IMG/VR virus record: IMGVR_UViG_3300030085_003915
Span: 3,923-32,725 of that record
Source of the DNA: a virus
Direction: 5' to 3' (one strand)
Length of the DNA stretch: 28,803 bases
The notes under the pieces: generated by a model
Databases searched by the model: none
Told to the model about the DNA's origin: nothing
What the model saw: the letters and a program-made list of their open reading frames with translations, nothing else
Translations under genes and position numbers: made by a program
Shown: piece by piece, positions 1-6,884 of the stretch
Numbering within the stretch: position 1 is the stretch's first letter
Layout: every line of letters begins with the position of its first letter

Positions 1-307
1 GACTACGTGTGAATCCCATATGTAAATACTTCTTTGCCATATCAGCACCTACGAAGTCACCTTGTTCTATATACTCTAAAAACTTTATGTAAATTAGGTT
101 ACACGATAGTTGAGCTTCTTCAGGAGTTTTGAATCTCCACAATGGATATAATTCTGATTTGTATGGTTCACAAGTCAATACACCTTGTTGTCCTCTACCT
201 ATTTTATATAGGTGTGGATTCTTACGATAATCTATATTTGATTTCCACTTATAATTACCAAAGTCAAAATCTACATATGATGGTTTTATTTTATTTTCAT
301 TGTCCAT
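1..307 (-). CDS. DUF4385-family protein, partial (C-terminus beyond left edge)
   Basis: The gene starts with ATG at 307 and stays open to the window edge, giving about 102 residues. The fragment holds runs I associate with DUF4385: 'DYRKNPHLYKIGRGQQGVL', 'EPYKSELYPLWRFKTPEEA' and 'DFVGADMAKKYLHMGFTRS'. That family is short (about 140-170 aa), of unknown function, and occurs in bacteria and tailed phages. The N-terminus is complete and the missing part is probably about 40-60 residues. It overlaps the upstream zinc-ribbon gene by 22 bases, so the two are probably translated from one mRNA. The family call is from remembered motif resemblance and no function is inferred. Confidence 0.8.
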   Translation of the reverse strand, partial: MDNENKIKPSYVDFDFGNYKWKSNIDYRKNPHLYKIGRGQQGVLTCEPYKSELYPLWRFKTPEEAQLSCNLIYIKFLEYIEQGDFVGADMAKKYLHMGFTRS

Positions 308-798
308 TTACGTAATCTCTTTGGTAGTAATTCGAAATGATTGATTTCTTCTAACATCTTAGATTTGTTACCTAATGATATCTTGTCAGTATTGAATAAT
401 TCTTTGAGCCATTTGATAGTATTTGTATAACCATTGTCTTTGTAATATAGTATAGTTTTGTTATATAGTGTATCAGAGTCCATAAGCTTAATTGTACAAA
501 CATCTTTAACAGGTTTCTTTTCAGGTTTAGGATTGTATAGATTATGATAGTATTGTTCTAACCACTTATCCCAATCACCTGATGATTTACCCACACGAGT
601 TTTACCAGTACTACGTCTGTCCATACGTTTAAGATTATTAGAAGCTGTCTTACTTACGGGTTGAACATAACCACCTGTCTTGTGTGGATAAACCGTGTGA
701 GCGGAGTAAGGTTCTACTTCACTACAATCTAAACATTCTGTATAACCTAATTGATATCGTTGGTCACTTATGATAGTTTCACACTTCTTACATTCCAC
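286..798 (-). CDS. small zinc-ribbon phage protein, unknown function
   Basis: 170 residues. The start is GTG at 798, overlapping the stop of the HAD phosphatase gene as TAGTG, which implies translational coupling. Near the N-terminus are two Cys pairs, CKKC (residues 3-6) and CLDC (about 22-25), the spacing of a small zinc ribbon. The middle is basic (KRMDRRSTGKTRVGKSSGDW), and the C-terminal half looks helical and ends in a basic tail (KRLRKWTMKIK). Zinc ribbon plus basic surface suggests nucleic-acid or protein binding, but nothing identifies a partner. I do not recognise the gene. It precedes the DUF4385-type gene. Confidence 0.75.
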   Translation of the reverse strand: MECKKCETIISDQRYQLGYTECLDCSEVEPYSAHTVYPHKTGGYVQPVSKTASNNLKRMDRRSTGKTRVGKSSGDWDKWLEQYYHNLYNPKPEKKPVKDVCTIKLMDSDTLYNKTILYYKDNGYTNTIKWLKELFNTDKISLGNKSKMLEEINHFELLPKRLRKWTMKIK

Positions 799-1190
799 TA
801 AAAGTCACCATCAACCACAAGAAATACATCATTGATATCTACGTGTTCATCTAACATATCTTTTTTTAAAACCCAATCTGGCGTGAAGTGATTAGTTTCT
901 GAATCTCTCATAACTAATTTATGAAATGGGATGTTGTGATTAGTTAACCAAGAACGTGTAGTACGTTCGGTTCTATTAGACCTACCTGAAAAGATGAAGA
1001 TATTAAATCCTTGTTCAGCAAACAACTGAGCCATCTTAACAACAGGTGGGTTAGGTTCGTCTAACTTAATATTAGATGGGTCAAAGAATTTCTTCCAATC
1101 TAATTTACCGTTAGGTTTAGTTGAAACTTCTCGTCTCTTATCAATAAGAGCAAGAGTTCCGTCAAGGTCGAATATTATTGTATTTTTCAT
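798..1190 (-). CDS. HAD-superfamily phosphatase, polynucleotide kinase 3'-phosphatase type
   Basis: 130 residues. HAD motif I is FDLDGTLA at residues 8-15 (nucleophile Asp and acid/base Asp). Motif II lies in 'IFIFSGRSNRTERTTRSWL', the SGR..R..T pattern of the T4 polynucleotide-kinase C-terminal phosphatase and relatives. A Lys-bearing motif III follows (LKKDML), and the acidic motif IV is VVDGD at the extreme C-terminus. In this family motif IV is usually DDR followed by about 15-20 residues; here the protein stops directly after it. The expected role is removal of 3' phosphates from nucleic-acid ends during repair, without a kinase domain. The initiator ATG sits 5 bases after a perfect TATATT -10 box, so the mRNA may be leaderless. 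Confidence 0.8.
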   Translation of the reverse strand: MKNTIIFDLDGTLALIDKRREVSTKPNGKLDWKKFFDPSNIKLDEPNPPVVKMAQLFAEQGFNIFIFSGRSNRTERTTRSWLTNHNIPFHKLVMRDSETNHFTPDWVLKKDMLDEHVDINDVFLVVDGDF

Positions 1191-1195
1191 ATCTG

Positions 1196-1225
1196 AATAT
1201 AATAAATAATTTATATATAAGTCAA
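1196..1225 (-). promoter_or_regulatory. sigma70-like promoter P1 upstream of the HAD phosphatase
   Basis: On the minus strand, TTGACT (1225-1220) and TATATT (1201-1196) are separated by exactly 18 bases, with GCACT immediately before the -35 element. The same extended -35 (GCWCTTGACYT) recurs at 7.5, 7.7, 7.9 and 12.3 kb. The predicted transcription start falls on or within a base or two of the ATG at 1190. The surrounding 100-base gap holds nothing else recognisable. Confidence 0.75.
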
Positions 1226-1290
1226 GTGCTTTTTTTACTTTCTTGATATTTATCTACGATAAAACGAAAAAGGGAAACTAATAGGGCGTC

Positions 1291-1530
1291 TCAATTTAAC
1301 TCAGGTTTTAATTCATACTCATCTAATATTTTAAAAGTAAGTATCCATTTCATATCATCACCCTCATCCCATTCTTCATATGAATCCAATACACAAGTAT
1401 CAGTAGTCATTCTTTTTATAACATCTTCTTGTTGAGATTCTCTATTACATACAACCACTATCTTATCACCTTCCGATTTTACGTACAAGAAATTATCAGC
1501 TTGATTATATATTATATTGTCTTTCATCAT
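1291..1530 (-). CDS. hypothetical small acidic phage protein
   Basis: 79 residues, acidic and Trp-containing, with no motif that I recognise. The start is one of two adjacent ATGs (ATGATG at 1530-1525) overlapping the stop of the membrane-protein gene upstream. The sequence alternates hydrophobic and charged residues (NFLYVKSEGDKIVVVC, then MKWILTFKILDEYEL), consistent with a small beta-rich fold. It is the last gene before the 100-base gap containing promoter P1, so it probably ends an operon. Coding status rests on its fit into the overlapping gene chain. Confidence 0.65.
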   Translation of the reverse strand: MMKDNIIYNQADNFLYVKSEGDKIVVVCNRESQQEDVIKRMTTDTCVLDSYEEWDEGDDMKWILTFKILDEYELKPELN

Positions 1531-1874
1531 ATTTTATCTATTGTGTTTGATACGTTTAAGAGTATTATGGCTAAAGATAATAACAACGATATCCATATTT
1601 TAAAACTAGGTAACTCTTTTAAAAATATAGCTGTTAGTATTCCAAATGTTATTGTTCCTAACCCAAATGCTAATGGCCTTATTGCCCAATAATTACCAAA
1701 GTGTTCATATGATAATTTAGTAGAATAATAAAATAAAAATGATATTGGAATACCACCCATCACTATCCACCACATAGATTTAGCCCATTCCCATTTGAAT
1801 TGAGCGTTCATATGTAACCAAGCTATAGCATTACCTATGAGAGACATCAATATAACCAATACTAATTTATTCAT
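1527..1874 (-). CDS. small multi-pass membrane protein, DMT/SMR-like
   Basis: 115 residues with four probable membrane segments, at about 3-20, 34-52, 66-86 and 93-110. The last two helices with a connecting 'FLKELPSFKIWISLLL' resemble the end of EamA/SMR-type drug-metabolite transporters, where a helix ending in G..LF.E is followed by a short loop and a final helix. Length suits the small multidrug resistance class, but I cannot see the conserved membrane Glu of that family in helix 1, so the transporter assignment is tentative. The start overlaps the upstream stop as TAATG. It is likely an inner-membrane protein of the infected cell with unknown substrate. Confidence 0.7.
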   Translation of the reverse strand: MNKLVLVILMSLIGNAIAWLHMNAQFKWEWAKSMWWIVMGGIPISFLFYYSTKLSYEHFGNYWAIRPLAFGLGTITFGILTAIFLKELPSFKIWISLLLSLAIILLNVSNTIDKI

Positions 1875-2071
1875 TACTTCCCTTGAAATGTTATACCAGC
1901 GTTAGCGATTAATTGTTCAAAACTATAAGATGATAAATCATCAGTATTTTCTATTGGTTTTAAATCTTCAAAGAAGTCCAATATCCATTCATAATCAGCG
2001 TTATTAAATGCTATAAGTATGTCTGTTATATCACCATCGGTTATGACAAATCTACGATTTTCAATTTTCAT
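1874..2071 (-). CDS. hypothetical small acidic protein
   Basis: 65 residues, acidic (many Asp/Glu), no membrane segment, no recognised motif. Both ends are stop/start overlaps of the TAATG kind: with thioredoxin upstream at 2071 and with the membrane protein downstream at 1874. This tight coupling is the main evidence that it is translated. The DITDILIAFNNADYEWILDFFEDL stretch probably forms one or two amphipathic helices. Function unknown. Confidence 0.65.
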   Translation of the reverse strand: MKIENRRFVITDGDITDILIAFNNADYEWILDFFEDLKPIENTDDLSSYSFEQLIANAGITFQGK

Positions 2072-2313
2072 TACAAACTATTTAACATTTGTTGTTTTGA
2101 AACAGCACCCATAACTCTGTTTACCTCTGAACCGTTTTCTTCTACAACTACAGTTGGTACAGAACGAACATTGTATTTCTGTGCTAAATCTGGTGATTGG
2201 TCTACATCTATAAACTGTACAGAGTGACCCTCTCCAGCTATTTCATTCATAACAGGTTTAAAGACCTTACAAGGCCCACACCAAGTTGCTGAAAAGTATT
2301 TCATTGTTTTCAT
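2071..2313 (-). CDS. minimal thioredoxin / glutaredoxin-like protein
   Basis: 80 residues. The active site is SATWCGPCKVFKP at about 8-20, with the redox pair Cys-Gly-Pro-Cys, and the cis-proline loop is VRSVPTVVV near residue 51. It is shorter than canonical thioredoxin (about 105 aa) because the first beta-alpha unit is missing, as in many phage mini-thioredoxins. It should reduce disulfides in the infected cell's cytoplasm; phage thioredoxins commonly serve ribonucleotide reductase, but no reductase gene lies in this window. The start (ATG 2313) overlaps the stop of a 26-residue ORF upstream as TAATG. Confidence 0.9.
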   Translation of the reverse strand: MKTMKYFSATWCGPCKVFKPVMNEIAGEGHSVQFIDVDQSPDLAQKYNVRSVPTVVVEENGSEVNRVMGAVSKQQMLNSL

Positions 2314-2393
2314 TATTTACTCCAATAATAATATTTGTGTGTTATTGTTGTATTCTTTGTAGCATAAGGAACTACAATTTTATATCTAATCAT
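2313..2393 (-). CDS. 26-residue ORF preceding thioredoxin
   Basis: ATG at 2393 is preceded at good spacing by AGGA, and the reading frame ends in TAATG overlapping the thioredoxin start. The peptide is basic and beta-prone (begins MIRYKIVVPYATKN, ends HKYYYWSK). It fills what would otherwise be a 96-base gap in a region with almost no gaps. It could be a true microprotein, or a leader that couples ribosomes to thioredoxin translation. Confidence 0.45.
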   Translation of the reverse strand: MIRYKIVVPYATKNTTITHKYYYWSK

Positions 2394-2409
2394 AAATATG
2401 TCCTAACTT

Positions 2410-2640
2410 TTAAACCTCTTCCCCGTATAAAGAAAACTTTTTTATAGTTGGTGGTTTCTCTACACCGTCTTCAATATACACTTTACCTACTTTAGCATCT
2501 ATAAAGAACTGTGTCGCTTTATGTACTACAAATATCTGATTTAAACAATCAGTTAGACTACCAAACACAATATCACTATCTTCATTTATTAGAGCCCATC
2601 TATCACCAGGTGGTACTCTTTCTGCTACTAATTCTTTCAT
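2410..2640 (-). CDS. hypothetical small phage protein
   Basis: 76 residues, soluble, no recognised domain. A strong AAGGAG Shine-Dalgarno sits 8-9 bases before ATG 2640. The order of elements (INEDSDIVFGSLTDCLNQIF, then KVGKVYIEDGVEK) suggests a compact alpha/beta fold. It lies between the methyltransferase gene upstream and the 26-residue ORF. Function unknown. Confidence 0.65.
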   Translation of the reverse strand: MKELVAERVPPGDRWALINEDSDIVFGSLTDCLNQIFVVHKATQFFIDAKVGKVYIEDGVEKPPTIKKFSLYGEEV

Positions 2641-2652
2641 TTTATTTTCTCC

Positions 2653-3306
2653 TTAAAAAAATTCATCTATGTTATGTTTGTATCTCAATGGTTTATCGAA
2701 CGACCACAACATAGTTTTGTCAGTTCTATGATAACACTTATAGTTACGAATTAAAAAAGGTAAGTTATCTACCGAGTAACCTTCTTGATGAATACCTCTA
2801 TTATCTATTTTTATTTTTCTATCTTTTCTAGCGAATATCCATATACCTTTACCGGTTTTTGTTGTTTTGTCAAATACAATAAAGTCTTTTTCATATGACT
2901 TCATATCAACTATAACTTCACTATGCCCTGGGTCGTCTATAAACGCTGGAGCATGTGGTAGAGGAAAAGTCCAAACAACATTCTTACTTATTCTACAAAC
3001 CTCATCAACAAATGTTTTCATATATTTTTGTGGTATGTGTTCAAGTGTTTCAGAACACCAAACCCAATCCCACTCTTTATCTTTAAATTTTGTGCCTTCT
3101 ATTACGTCTTGACAATAGTCAACTCTATCACCAGGTCTAATATCTAAGTTTCTATATTTTGTACATCGAGTTTGTAGTACACCCTTATATGGTGCAGTGC
3201 TTCCACCACCTATGTCAAGTATTGATTTGGCACCTCGTGGTGGTAGATATGTTAAAAAATAACGAATTACGTTCTCTACATTTTTATGACCACTTACGTC
3301 AATCAT
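2653..3306 (-). CDS. class I SAM-dependent methyltransferase
   Basis: 217 residues from ATG 3306, chosen because GAGG lies at good spacing before it and the upstream gene ends at 3309; an in-frame extension to 3339 would add 11 residues. The SAM-binding motif I is SILDIGGGSTAPYKGVL at about 28-44, a later acidic strand end is NLDIRPGD, and motif IV/post-IV is 'WVWCSETLEHIP', the typical SETLEH pattern of Methyltransf_11-like enzymes. The substrate is not evident: nucleic acid, sugar or small molecule are all possible. The C-terminal 80 residues are basic and may form a substrate domain. Confidence 0.75.
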   Translation of the reverse strand: MIDVSGHKNVENVIRYFLTYLPPRGAKSILDIGGGSTAPYKGVLQTRCTKYRNLDIRPGDRVDYCQDVIEGTKFKDKEWDWVWCSETLEHIPQKYMKTFVDEVCRISKNVVWTFPLPHAPAFIDDPGHSEVIVDMKSYEKDFIVFDKTTKTGKGIWIFARKDRKIKIDNRGIHQEGYSVDNLPFLIRNYKCYHRTDKTMLWSFDKPLRYKHNIDEFF

Positions 3307-3308
3307 AG

Positions 3309-3563
3309 TTATTCTTCCTCTCCTTCTGGAAAATCCCAATATCTTTCTATCTTATCTTCAACAGATATATTATCATCCCCTGTGTAATCGATACCATAAT
3401 TAAAATAATCATTAATATATCTTTGTATATCACTAGAATTAATGTATAAACCTGTAAGATACTCTCGTGGATGAGTTCTTCGATTCTCTACATTATCTTT
3501 CTGCATTCGTTTGAATATATAATCACCTAATAAATTAATGTTACTCATCACAAATTCAGACAT
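3309..3563 (-). CDS. hypothetical small protein
   Basis: 84 residues from ATG 3563, overlapping the upstream stop as TGATG. Rich in Asn, Tyr and acidic residues, ending in an acidic tail (PEGEEE). No membrane segment and no known motif. It sits immediately upstream of the methyltransferase and its last codons carry that gene's Shine-Dalgarno (GAGGAAG), so the two are co-translated. Function unknown. Confidence 0.6.
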   Translation of the reverse strand: MSEFVMSNINLLGDYIFKRMQKDNVENRRTHPREYLTGLYINSSDIQRYINDYFNYGIDYTGDDNISVEDKIERYWDFPEGEEE

Positions 3564-3814
3564 CAACTGCTCTTCATACTATGTATATCTTCAATTAAAT
3601 ATTCATCACCCATCGTATCAATAAATGTCTTAGGTAAGTCTTCGTCAGCACATTGTGATAACTTACCGTGATTAACCATACTAACTGTACCAGGTACTCT
3701 TTCTGGTGGACACTCACTTAAATCACAACTATCCCATTGTACCTCAACATCACCAATACCAACAATAGGTTTTGATTCATTCATTGTGTATAACTGAACT
3801 AACTTAAACTTCAT
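3563..3814 (-). CDS. hypothetical small protein with four cysteines' worth of spacing unlike a zinc finger
   Basis: 83 residues starting at ATG 3814, with AGGAAG just upstream inside the preceding gene (11-base overlap). It has three Cys (two in SCDLSECPPERVPG and one in LSQCADEDLP), too few and too irregular for a clear zinc site. The acidic C-terminal half (DTMGDEYLIEDIHSM) suggests a soluble helix. Not recognised. Confidence 0.6.
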   Translation of the reverse strand: MKFKLVQLYTMNESKPIVGIGDVEVQWDSCDLSECPPERVPGTVSMVNHGKLSQCADEDLPKTFIDTMGDEYLIEDIHSMKSS

Positions 3815-4040
3815 CTTTCTTCCTATTCATTTCCTCAATAAAGTAATCGTGTTTAATAACGTGAGGTGGTTTACCTAAACTCTTTACGAAGTTATCCCAA
3901 GAGCCGTTAGCTATCTTCTCCTGCATCAGCTCTTGTATCTCATCCCAACTCATCCGTTTAATGGTATCCTTATACCATCCAAGTGTATCGTATTCTTCTT
4001 CTAGTAGTTCTTCTTCATCAAAAAATTTAAATTTACCCAT
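3804..4040 (-). CDS. hypothetical small acidic protein
   Basis: 78 residues with AAGGAT before ATG 4040. The N-terminus is strongly acidic (FDEEELLEEEYDTLGWY), followed by two probable helices (WDEIQELMQEKI and WDNFVKSLGK). An acidic mini-protein with paired helices could bind a host protein or mimic DNA, but this is only a composition-based thought. The gene is followed by an overlapping hypothetical and preceded by a membrane-protein gene after 16 bases. Confidence 0.6.
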   Translation of the reverse strand: MGKFKFFDEEELLEEEYDTLGWYKDTIKRMSWDEIQELMQEKIANGSWDNFVKSLGKPPHVIKHDYFIEEMNRKKDEV

Positions 4041-4056
4041 TTATATTTATCCTTTA

Positions 4057-4368
4057 TTATTTCTGTAATTTTTGTAGATATTCTGGTACATTCTGTTGTA
4101 TGTAATCTTGTATCACAAACGCTTCTACGAAGTGAGTCATCAACCAAAAGAAACTAAGTAATGGTACATATATTTTAAAGTTAAGATTTAATTCTGTTAT
4201 TCCTAGCCAAAGTAAGAATACCATTCCTATACTTTTAGTAAGAAAACTAATGGCAGTAAAACCTAGACTCATTACACTACCACGAGCTACTACAATATAG
4301 ATTCCAATAATCATATGAAGTAAGTTTAAGAAAATTGGTGCTAGTACACCTAATAAAAAATACATCAT
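4057..4368 (-). CDS. small membrane protein, weakly AtpI-like
   Basis: 103 residues with three to four hydrophobic segments, at about 2-26, 32-56 and 65-88, and a polar helical C-terminus (IQDYIQQNVPEYLQ). The pattern of a short polar loop with a Gly-rich turn (ARGSVMSLGFTAISF) followed by two helices recalls ATP synthase subunit I (AtpI-like) proteins, but I have no diagnostic residue for that family and would not name it. GAGG lies before ATG 4368, and its start overlaps the glycosylase stop (ATGATG). Likely inner membrane. Confidence 0.65.
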   Translation of the reverse strand: MMYFLLGVLAPIFLNLLHMIIGIYIVVARGSVMSLGFTAISFLTKSIGMVFLLWLGITELNLNFKIYVPLLSFFWLMTHFVEAFVIQDYIQQNVPEYLQKLQK

Positions 4369-4766
4369 TTGTTTACCTCTACTCTAAGATATTCAAGTAA
4401 AACCTTATCGGTTGGTTTTACACTAAAATTATTATTTTGAAATATGTCCCACGAGTCTTTAGCGTATTGTCCAATACCATACAACTCGTCTACTGAATTA
4501 AAACCATTTACGTAACCCTTACTCATCTTTATCAATGACTTGGCTCTCCTATTGTATAAACCTAACGGTTGTAGTAGTTCCGCTAACTCTGATTGATTTG
4601 CGTTCATCATATCTTTTGGTGTAGGATATCTCTTAAATAGTTCATCCCTAATCGTGTCCACCTGTTTCCTATTGGTTAGGTTCAGTAACATACAACAAGT
4701 CAACATCTTCCAACCGTCATCTTGATATATCTCTTGTAGTAGTGGTCGTATTATTTTTCTAATCAT
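4365..4766 (-). CDS. HhH-GPD DNA glycosylase, MBD4/thymine-DNA-glycosylase-like
   Basis: 133 residues. The pattern LLNLTNRKQVDTIRDELF, then LLQPLGLYNRRAKSLI, then ELYGIGQYAKDSWDIF, then PTDKVLLEYL matches the HhH-GPD fold as seen in the MBD4 catalytic domain. The helix-hairpin-helix ends in GIG, and the Asp of 'AKDSW' (about residue 105) is in the position of the catalytic Asp. Such monofunctional enzymes excise T or U mispaired with G. No 4Fe-4S cysteine loop is present, as expected for this branch. It lies next to uvsE, so the two form a small repair group. The start overlaps a tiny membrane ORF as TGATG. Confidence 0.8.
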   Translation of the reverse strand: MIRKIIRPLLQEIYQDDGWKMLTCCMLLNLTNRKQVDTIRDELFKRYPTPKDMMNANQSELAELLQPLGLYNRRAKSLIKMSKGYVNGFNSVDELYGIGQYAKDSWDIFQNNNFSVKPTDKVLLEYLRVEVNK

Positions 4767-4867
4767 CAGTCACCTTTTATTATATAGTATACACCACCAA
4801 TCCAACACCATATAGTAATAAACCCTAACAAATAAATTATAGGATTATCAATTAGATGTTGTATCAT
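4766..4867 (-). CDS. 33-residue single-pass membrane microprotein
   Basis: ATG at 4867 lies inside the end of uvsE, and the stop TGA overlaps the glycosylase ATG (TGATG). The peptide has one hydrophobic segment (IIYLLGFITIWCWIGGVYYI) and a short basic/acidic tail. It fills the 80-base gap between uvsE and the glycosylase, and a GGAG motif lies upstream. The chain of overlaps favours translation. Function unknown; similar tiny membrane ORFs occur at 6881 and possibly 8391-8512. Confidence 0.55.
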   Translation of the reverse strand: MIQHLIDNPIIYLLGFITIWCWIGGVYYIIKGD

Positions 4868-5804
4868 CGTGATGTAACTCCATATACTTTTTTACCGCTA
4901 GTTCTTTGTGTTTAGCTTCTACCATAATATCAACATCGTGACCATAGGTATCAATCTTATTGTAGATATAATCAGAGTGAGCTTGTGGTCTGATACTTTC
5001 ATCAAGTTGTTCTTCCCTACGACTCTCACTATAGTGAACAACTGGTACGATGTCGTCAGGCCAAGTAGATATAGCCATTTCTAACGCTTCTCTTTCGGAC
5101 AAATCACCAGTCTGAAATTGATGGTGGTGATAATCAAACACGATAGGTATACCAATCCTCTTGTACACACCCTCATATAAATCTCTAACTGAATACATAC
5201 TAGCTCTATCATCGTTCTCTACGGTGAGTCTACTCTTAACAGAATCAGGTAGTAACTCAAAGTTCTTACAGAAACGTTCCATAGCGGATTCCTTATCACC
5301 ATACGCTCCACCGATGTGAATGTTAATCTTGTTGTACGGTGTACGACTCAAGTCCATCATATCGAAAACGTCCCCGTGGTCGGTTAAGTCGCTAACACAG
5401 TTGGTCACAACGTGGGGATGAGGGGAAGTTAAGACGTTAAAAGGGCCGGGATGAGAGGTAAGTCTAAGGTTATGGGTCTTGGACATTTGACCCGTAGACC
5501 ATAAGTGCTTACGGATTTCCTCTATATCTGGCATATCGTCCCAGTCGTACTCCGATTTCCAGGGGGCAAGGTTTGAGGTTATTCGAAAGAATTGATAATC
5601 GTTAAGGATATTCCAAGAGACTATCTTCTCTAAGTCCTTACAATTATCAAGGGTCTTCTCACTTGCGTAAGACACTCCCCTACTATCAAACGTACGTCTT
5701 ATCATACTTCGACCTGTTGTTATTGGTTGTACTCCTCGTTCTTGTCCACCGTACTTCTGTGGATAAGATAACTGCATGTTAATACAAGCGTAACCTATAT
5801 TCAA
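4848..5804 (-). CDS. uvsE: UV damage endonuclease UvsE/UVDE
   Basis: 318 residues, family-typical length. UVDE enzymes are metal-dependent TIM-barrel nucleases that nick DNA 5' of UV photoproducts in the alternative excision-repair path. Motifs seen: MNIGYACIN at the N-terminus, 'LTSHPGPFNVL', 'NIHIGGAYGDK', the metal-binding 'RLTVENDD' Glu, 'PIVFDYHHHQF' and 'PVVHYSESR', with His and acid residues in the order expected for the metal cluster. The start is TTG at 5804, overlapping the upstream TGA, with GGAG 7 bases before. It is followed by a tiny membrane ORF and a DNA glycosylase. For a phage in sunlit water it is a plausible repair gene. Confidence 0.95.
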   Translation of the reverse strand: MNIGYACINMQLSYPQKYGGQERGVQPITTGRSMIRRTFDSRGVSYASEKTLDNCKDLEKIVSWNILNDYQFFRITSNLAPWKSEYDWDDMPDIEEIRKHLWSTGQMSKTHNLRLTSHPGPFNVLTSPHPHVVTNCVSDLTDHGDVFDMMDLSRTPYNKINIHIGGAYGDKESAMERFCKNFELLPDSVKSRLTVENDDRASMYSVRDLYEGVYKRIGIPIVFDYHHHQFQTGDLSEREALEMAISTWPDDIVPVVHYSESRREEQLDESIRPQAHSDYIYNKIDTYGHDVDIMVEAKHKELAVKKYMELHHDDTTSN

Positions 5805-5998
5805 GCTGATGCTCCTTTTGTTTTGATTAATATATCGTTAAAGTAAATCTCTTGTGCCTCATCCACTATATCTTGGAAGGCGTCTCCACTCAAGTTTTCC
5901 TTCCTACCCATCGTGCTCTGAATGTTATAGTGTTCAAGTATCATATCTATAATTATACTATCTATCGGTGAAGATGTAATCTTTTTTTTATCGCTCAT
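5801..5998 (-). CDS. hypothetical small protein upstream of uvsE
   Basis: 65 residues from ATG 5998 (MSDKKKITSSP...). An in-frame extension upstream to 6094 exists, but the internal start gives a soluble, well-composed protein and a short overlap with the upstream gene. The C-terminus encodes the GGAG used as uvsE's Shine-Dalgarno, and TTGA forms the overlap. Helix-rich (IDSIIIDMILEHYNI; FQDIVDEAQEIYFNDIL). No known family. Confidence 0.6.
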   Translation of the reverse strand: MSDKKKITSSPIDSIIIDMILEHYNIQSTMGRKENLSGDAFQDIVDEAQEIYFNDILIKTKGASA

Positions 5999-6236
5999 TC
6001 TTACGTATCCCAGCGTTGTGTAACATCTCATCAAGGGTAACGGAAGAAGAATCCCTACCCTCGTGGAAGTCATCAGCAAAATGTTTTCTTTCAAATTTAT
6101 CTATCCGTGTTTTAAGTTCATCTATGTTGAGAGAACCTGTGGGTAAATTGGTTAACACCCTGATGTACCTACCTAGTTGTTTATCGTCATCAAAGTAGTC
6201 ACACATTATCCGTAATGCTTCTATAATACTTAACAT
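5988..6236 (-). CDS. hypothetical small helical protein
   Basis: 82 residues from ATG 6236, chosen for the GGAGA seven bases before it; an in-frame start at 6302 would add 22 residues overlapping the upstream gene deeply. It opens with a helix (MLSIIEALRIMCDYFDDDKQL) and has an acidic/basic mix thereafter. No cysteine motif or membrane span. Not recognised. It overlaps the upstream gene by 38 bases and the downstream one by 11. Confidence 0.6.
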   Translation of the reverse strand: MLSIIEALRIMCDYFDDDKQLGRYIRVLTNLPTGSLNIDELKTRIDKFERKHFADDFHEGRDSSSVTLDEMLHNAGIRKNER

Positions 6237-6702
6237 TATACTTTCTCCATAGTTTATTATATTGTTCATAGTCCTTACCATTAGGATACCAATCCAAATC
6301 ATTAACTATAAATCTTATGTGGTCATCAACCAATTCGTAATCCGAATACTGATGGATATATCGACCATCCTTTGATTTAGCACCCTCTCTAAAACCCATC
6401 TTATCATAACCGTATTGGTTACAATACTTCTCAATTTGAGTCGATAACTTATTTAACTTACGAAGTATACCTTCACGAATCCAATACCTATCAATAACAT
6501 CCTTAGATAATCTCAATCTTGTAGTATTGTGTCGAGTATCTTTTAACCAAGCTGGATAACTTGTGGTCTCAACCCAACCTCTTAATTCCTTTATAGCATT
6601 TATCTTACTGTGGTTGTTGTATGCTTCGTCTATTCGTTCTTTTAGTTCAGGTGTTTTAAATACAAGTGTTAATAACTTTTCTATCTTTTCTTTTCTATCC
6701 AC
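6199..6702 (-). CDS. hypothetical phage protein, basic and helical
   Basis: 167 residues, starting with GTG at 6702 that overlaps the upstream stop as TAGTG. The N-terminal 30 residues are a charged amphipathic helix (KEKIEKLLTLVFKTPELKERI). The centre has a Trp-containing segment (LRGWVETTSYPAWLKDTRH), and the rest is Tyr-rich and basic. No catalytic motif that I can name. Composition suggests a nucleic-acid or protein-binding role, but this is speculative. Confidence 0.65.
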   Translation of the reverse strand: MDRKEKIEKLLTLVFKTPELKERIDEAYNNHSKINAIKELRGWVETTSYPAWLKDTRHNTTRLRLSKDVIDRYWIREGILRKLNKLSTQIEKYCNQYGYDKMGFREGAKSKDGRYIHQYSDYELVDDHIRFIVNDLDWYPNGKDYEQYNKLWRKYNVKYYRSITDNV

Positions 6703-6884
6703 TACACGCTTCTTAACTGATGTTCCTCAAGGGTGATTGTGAATTTATGAGTACCTACCGTCTGAGTGATTGTGTATAACCCATCCTCTATACTGTCTAC
6801 TTGATAAGGTGGGTCACCCATCTCCATAGTTCCTGGTTTTAACGGTATAACAAAATCACCAATCTTAATTTCTTTTCTACTCAT
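6702..6884 (-). CDS. hypothetical small SH3-like protein
   Basis: 60 residues from ATG 6884 (MSRKEIKIGDFVIPLKPG), with AGGA upstream at good spacing; the in-frame extension to 6932 encodes a membrane-like run that belongs to another frame. The sequence alternates short strands and turns (IKIGDFVIPL, PYQVDSIEDGLYTITQ, HKFTITLEEHQL), the pattern of a small beta barrel such as KOW/SH3. The start overlaps the upstream tiny membrane ORF as ATGA. Confidence 0.65.
   Translation of the reverse strand: MSRKEIKIGDFVIPLKPGTMEMGDPPYQVDSIEDGLYTITQTVGTHKFTITLEEHQLRSV

Noticed and set aside
1429-1692. Plus-strand open frame opposite two overlapping minus-strand genes
   Set aside because: It lies antisense to well-packed genes, has no ribosome site and reads as hydrophobic translation of AT-rich DNA. 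The same reasoning removed all other long frames antisense to the glycan genes and small genes.
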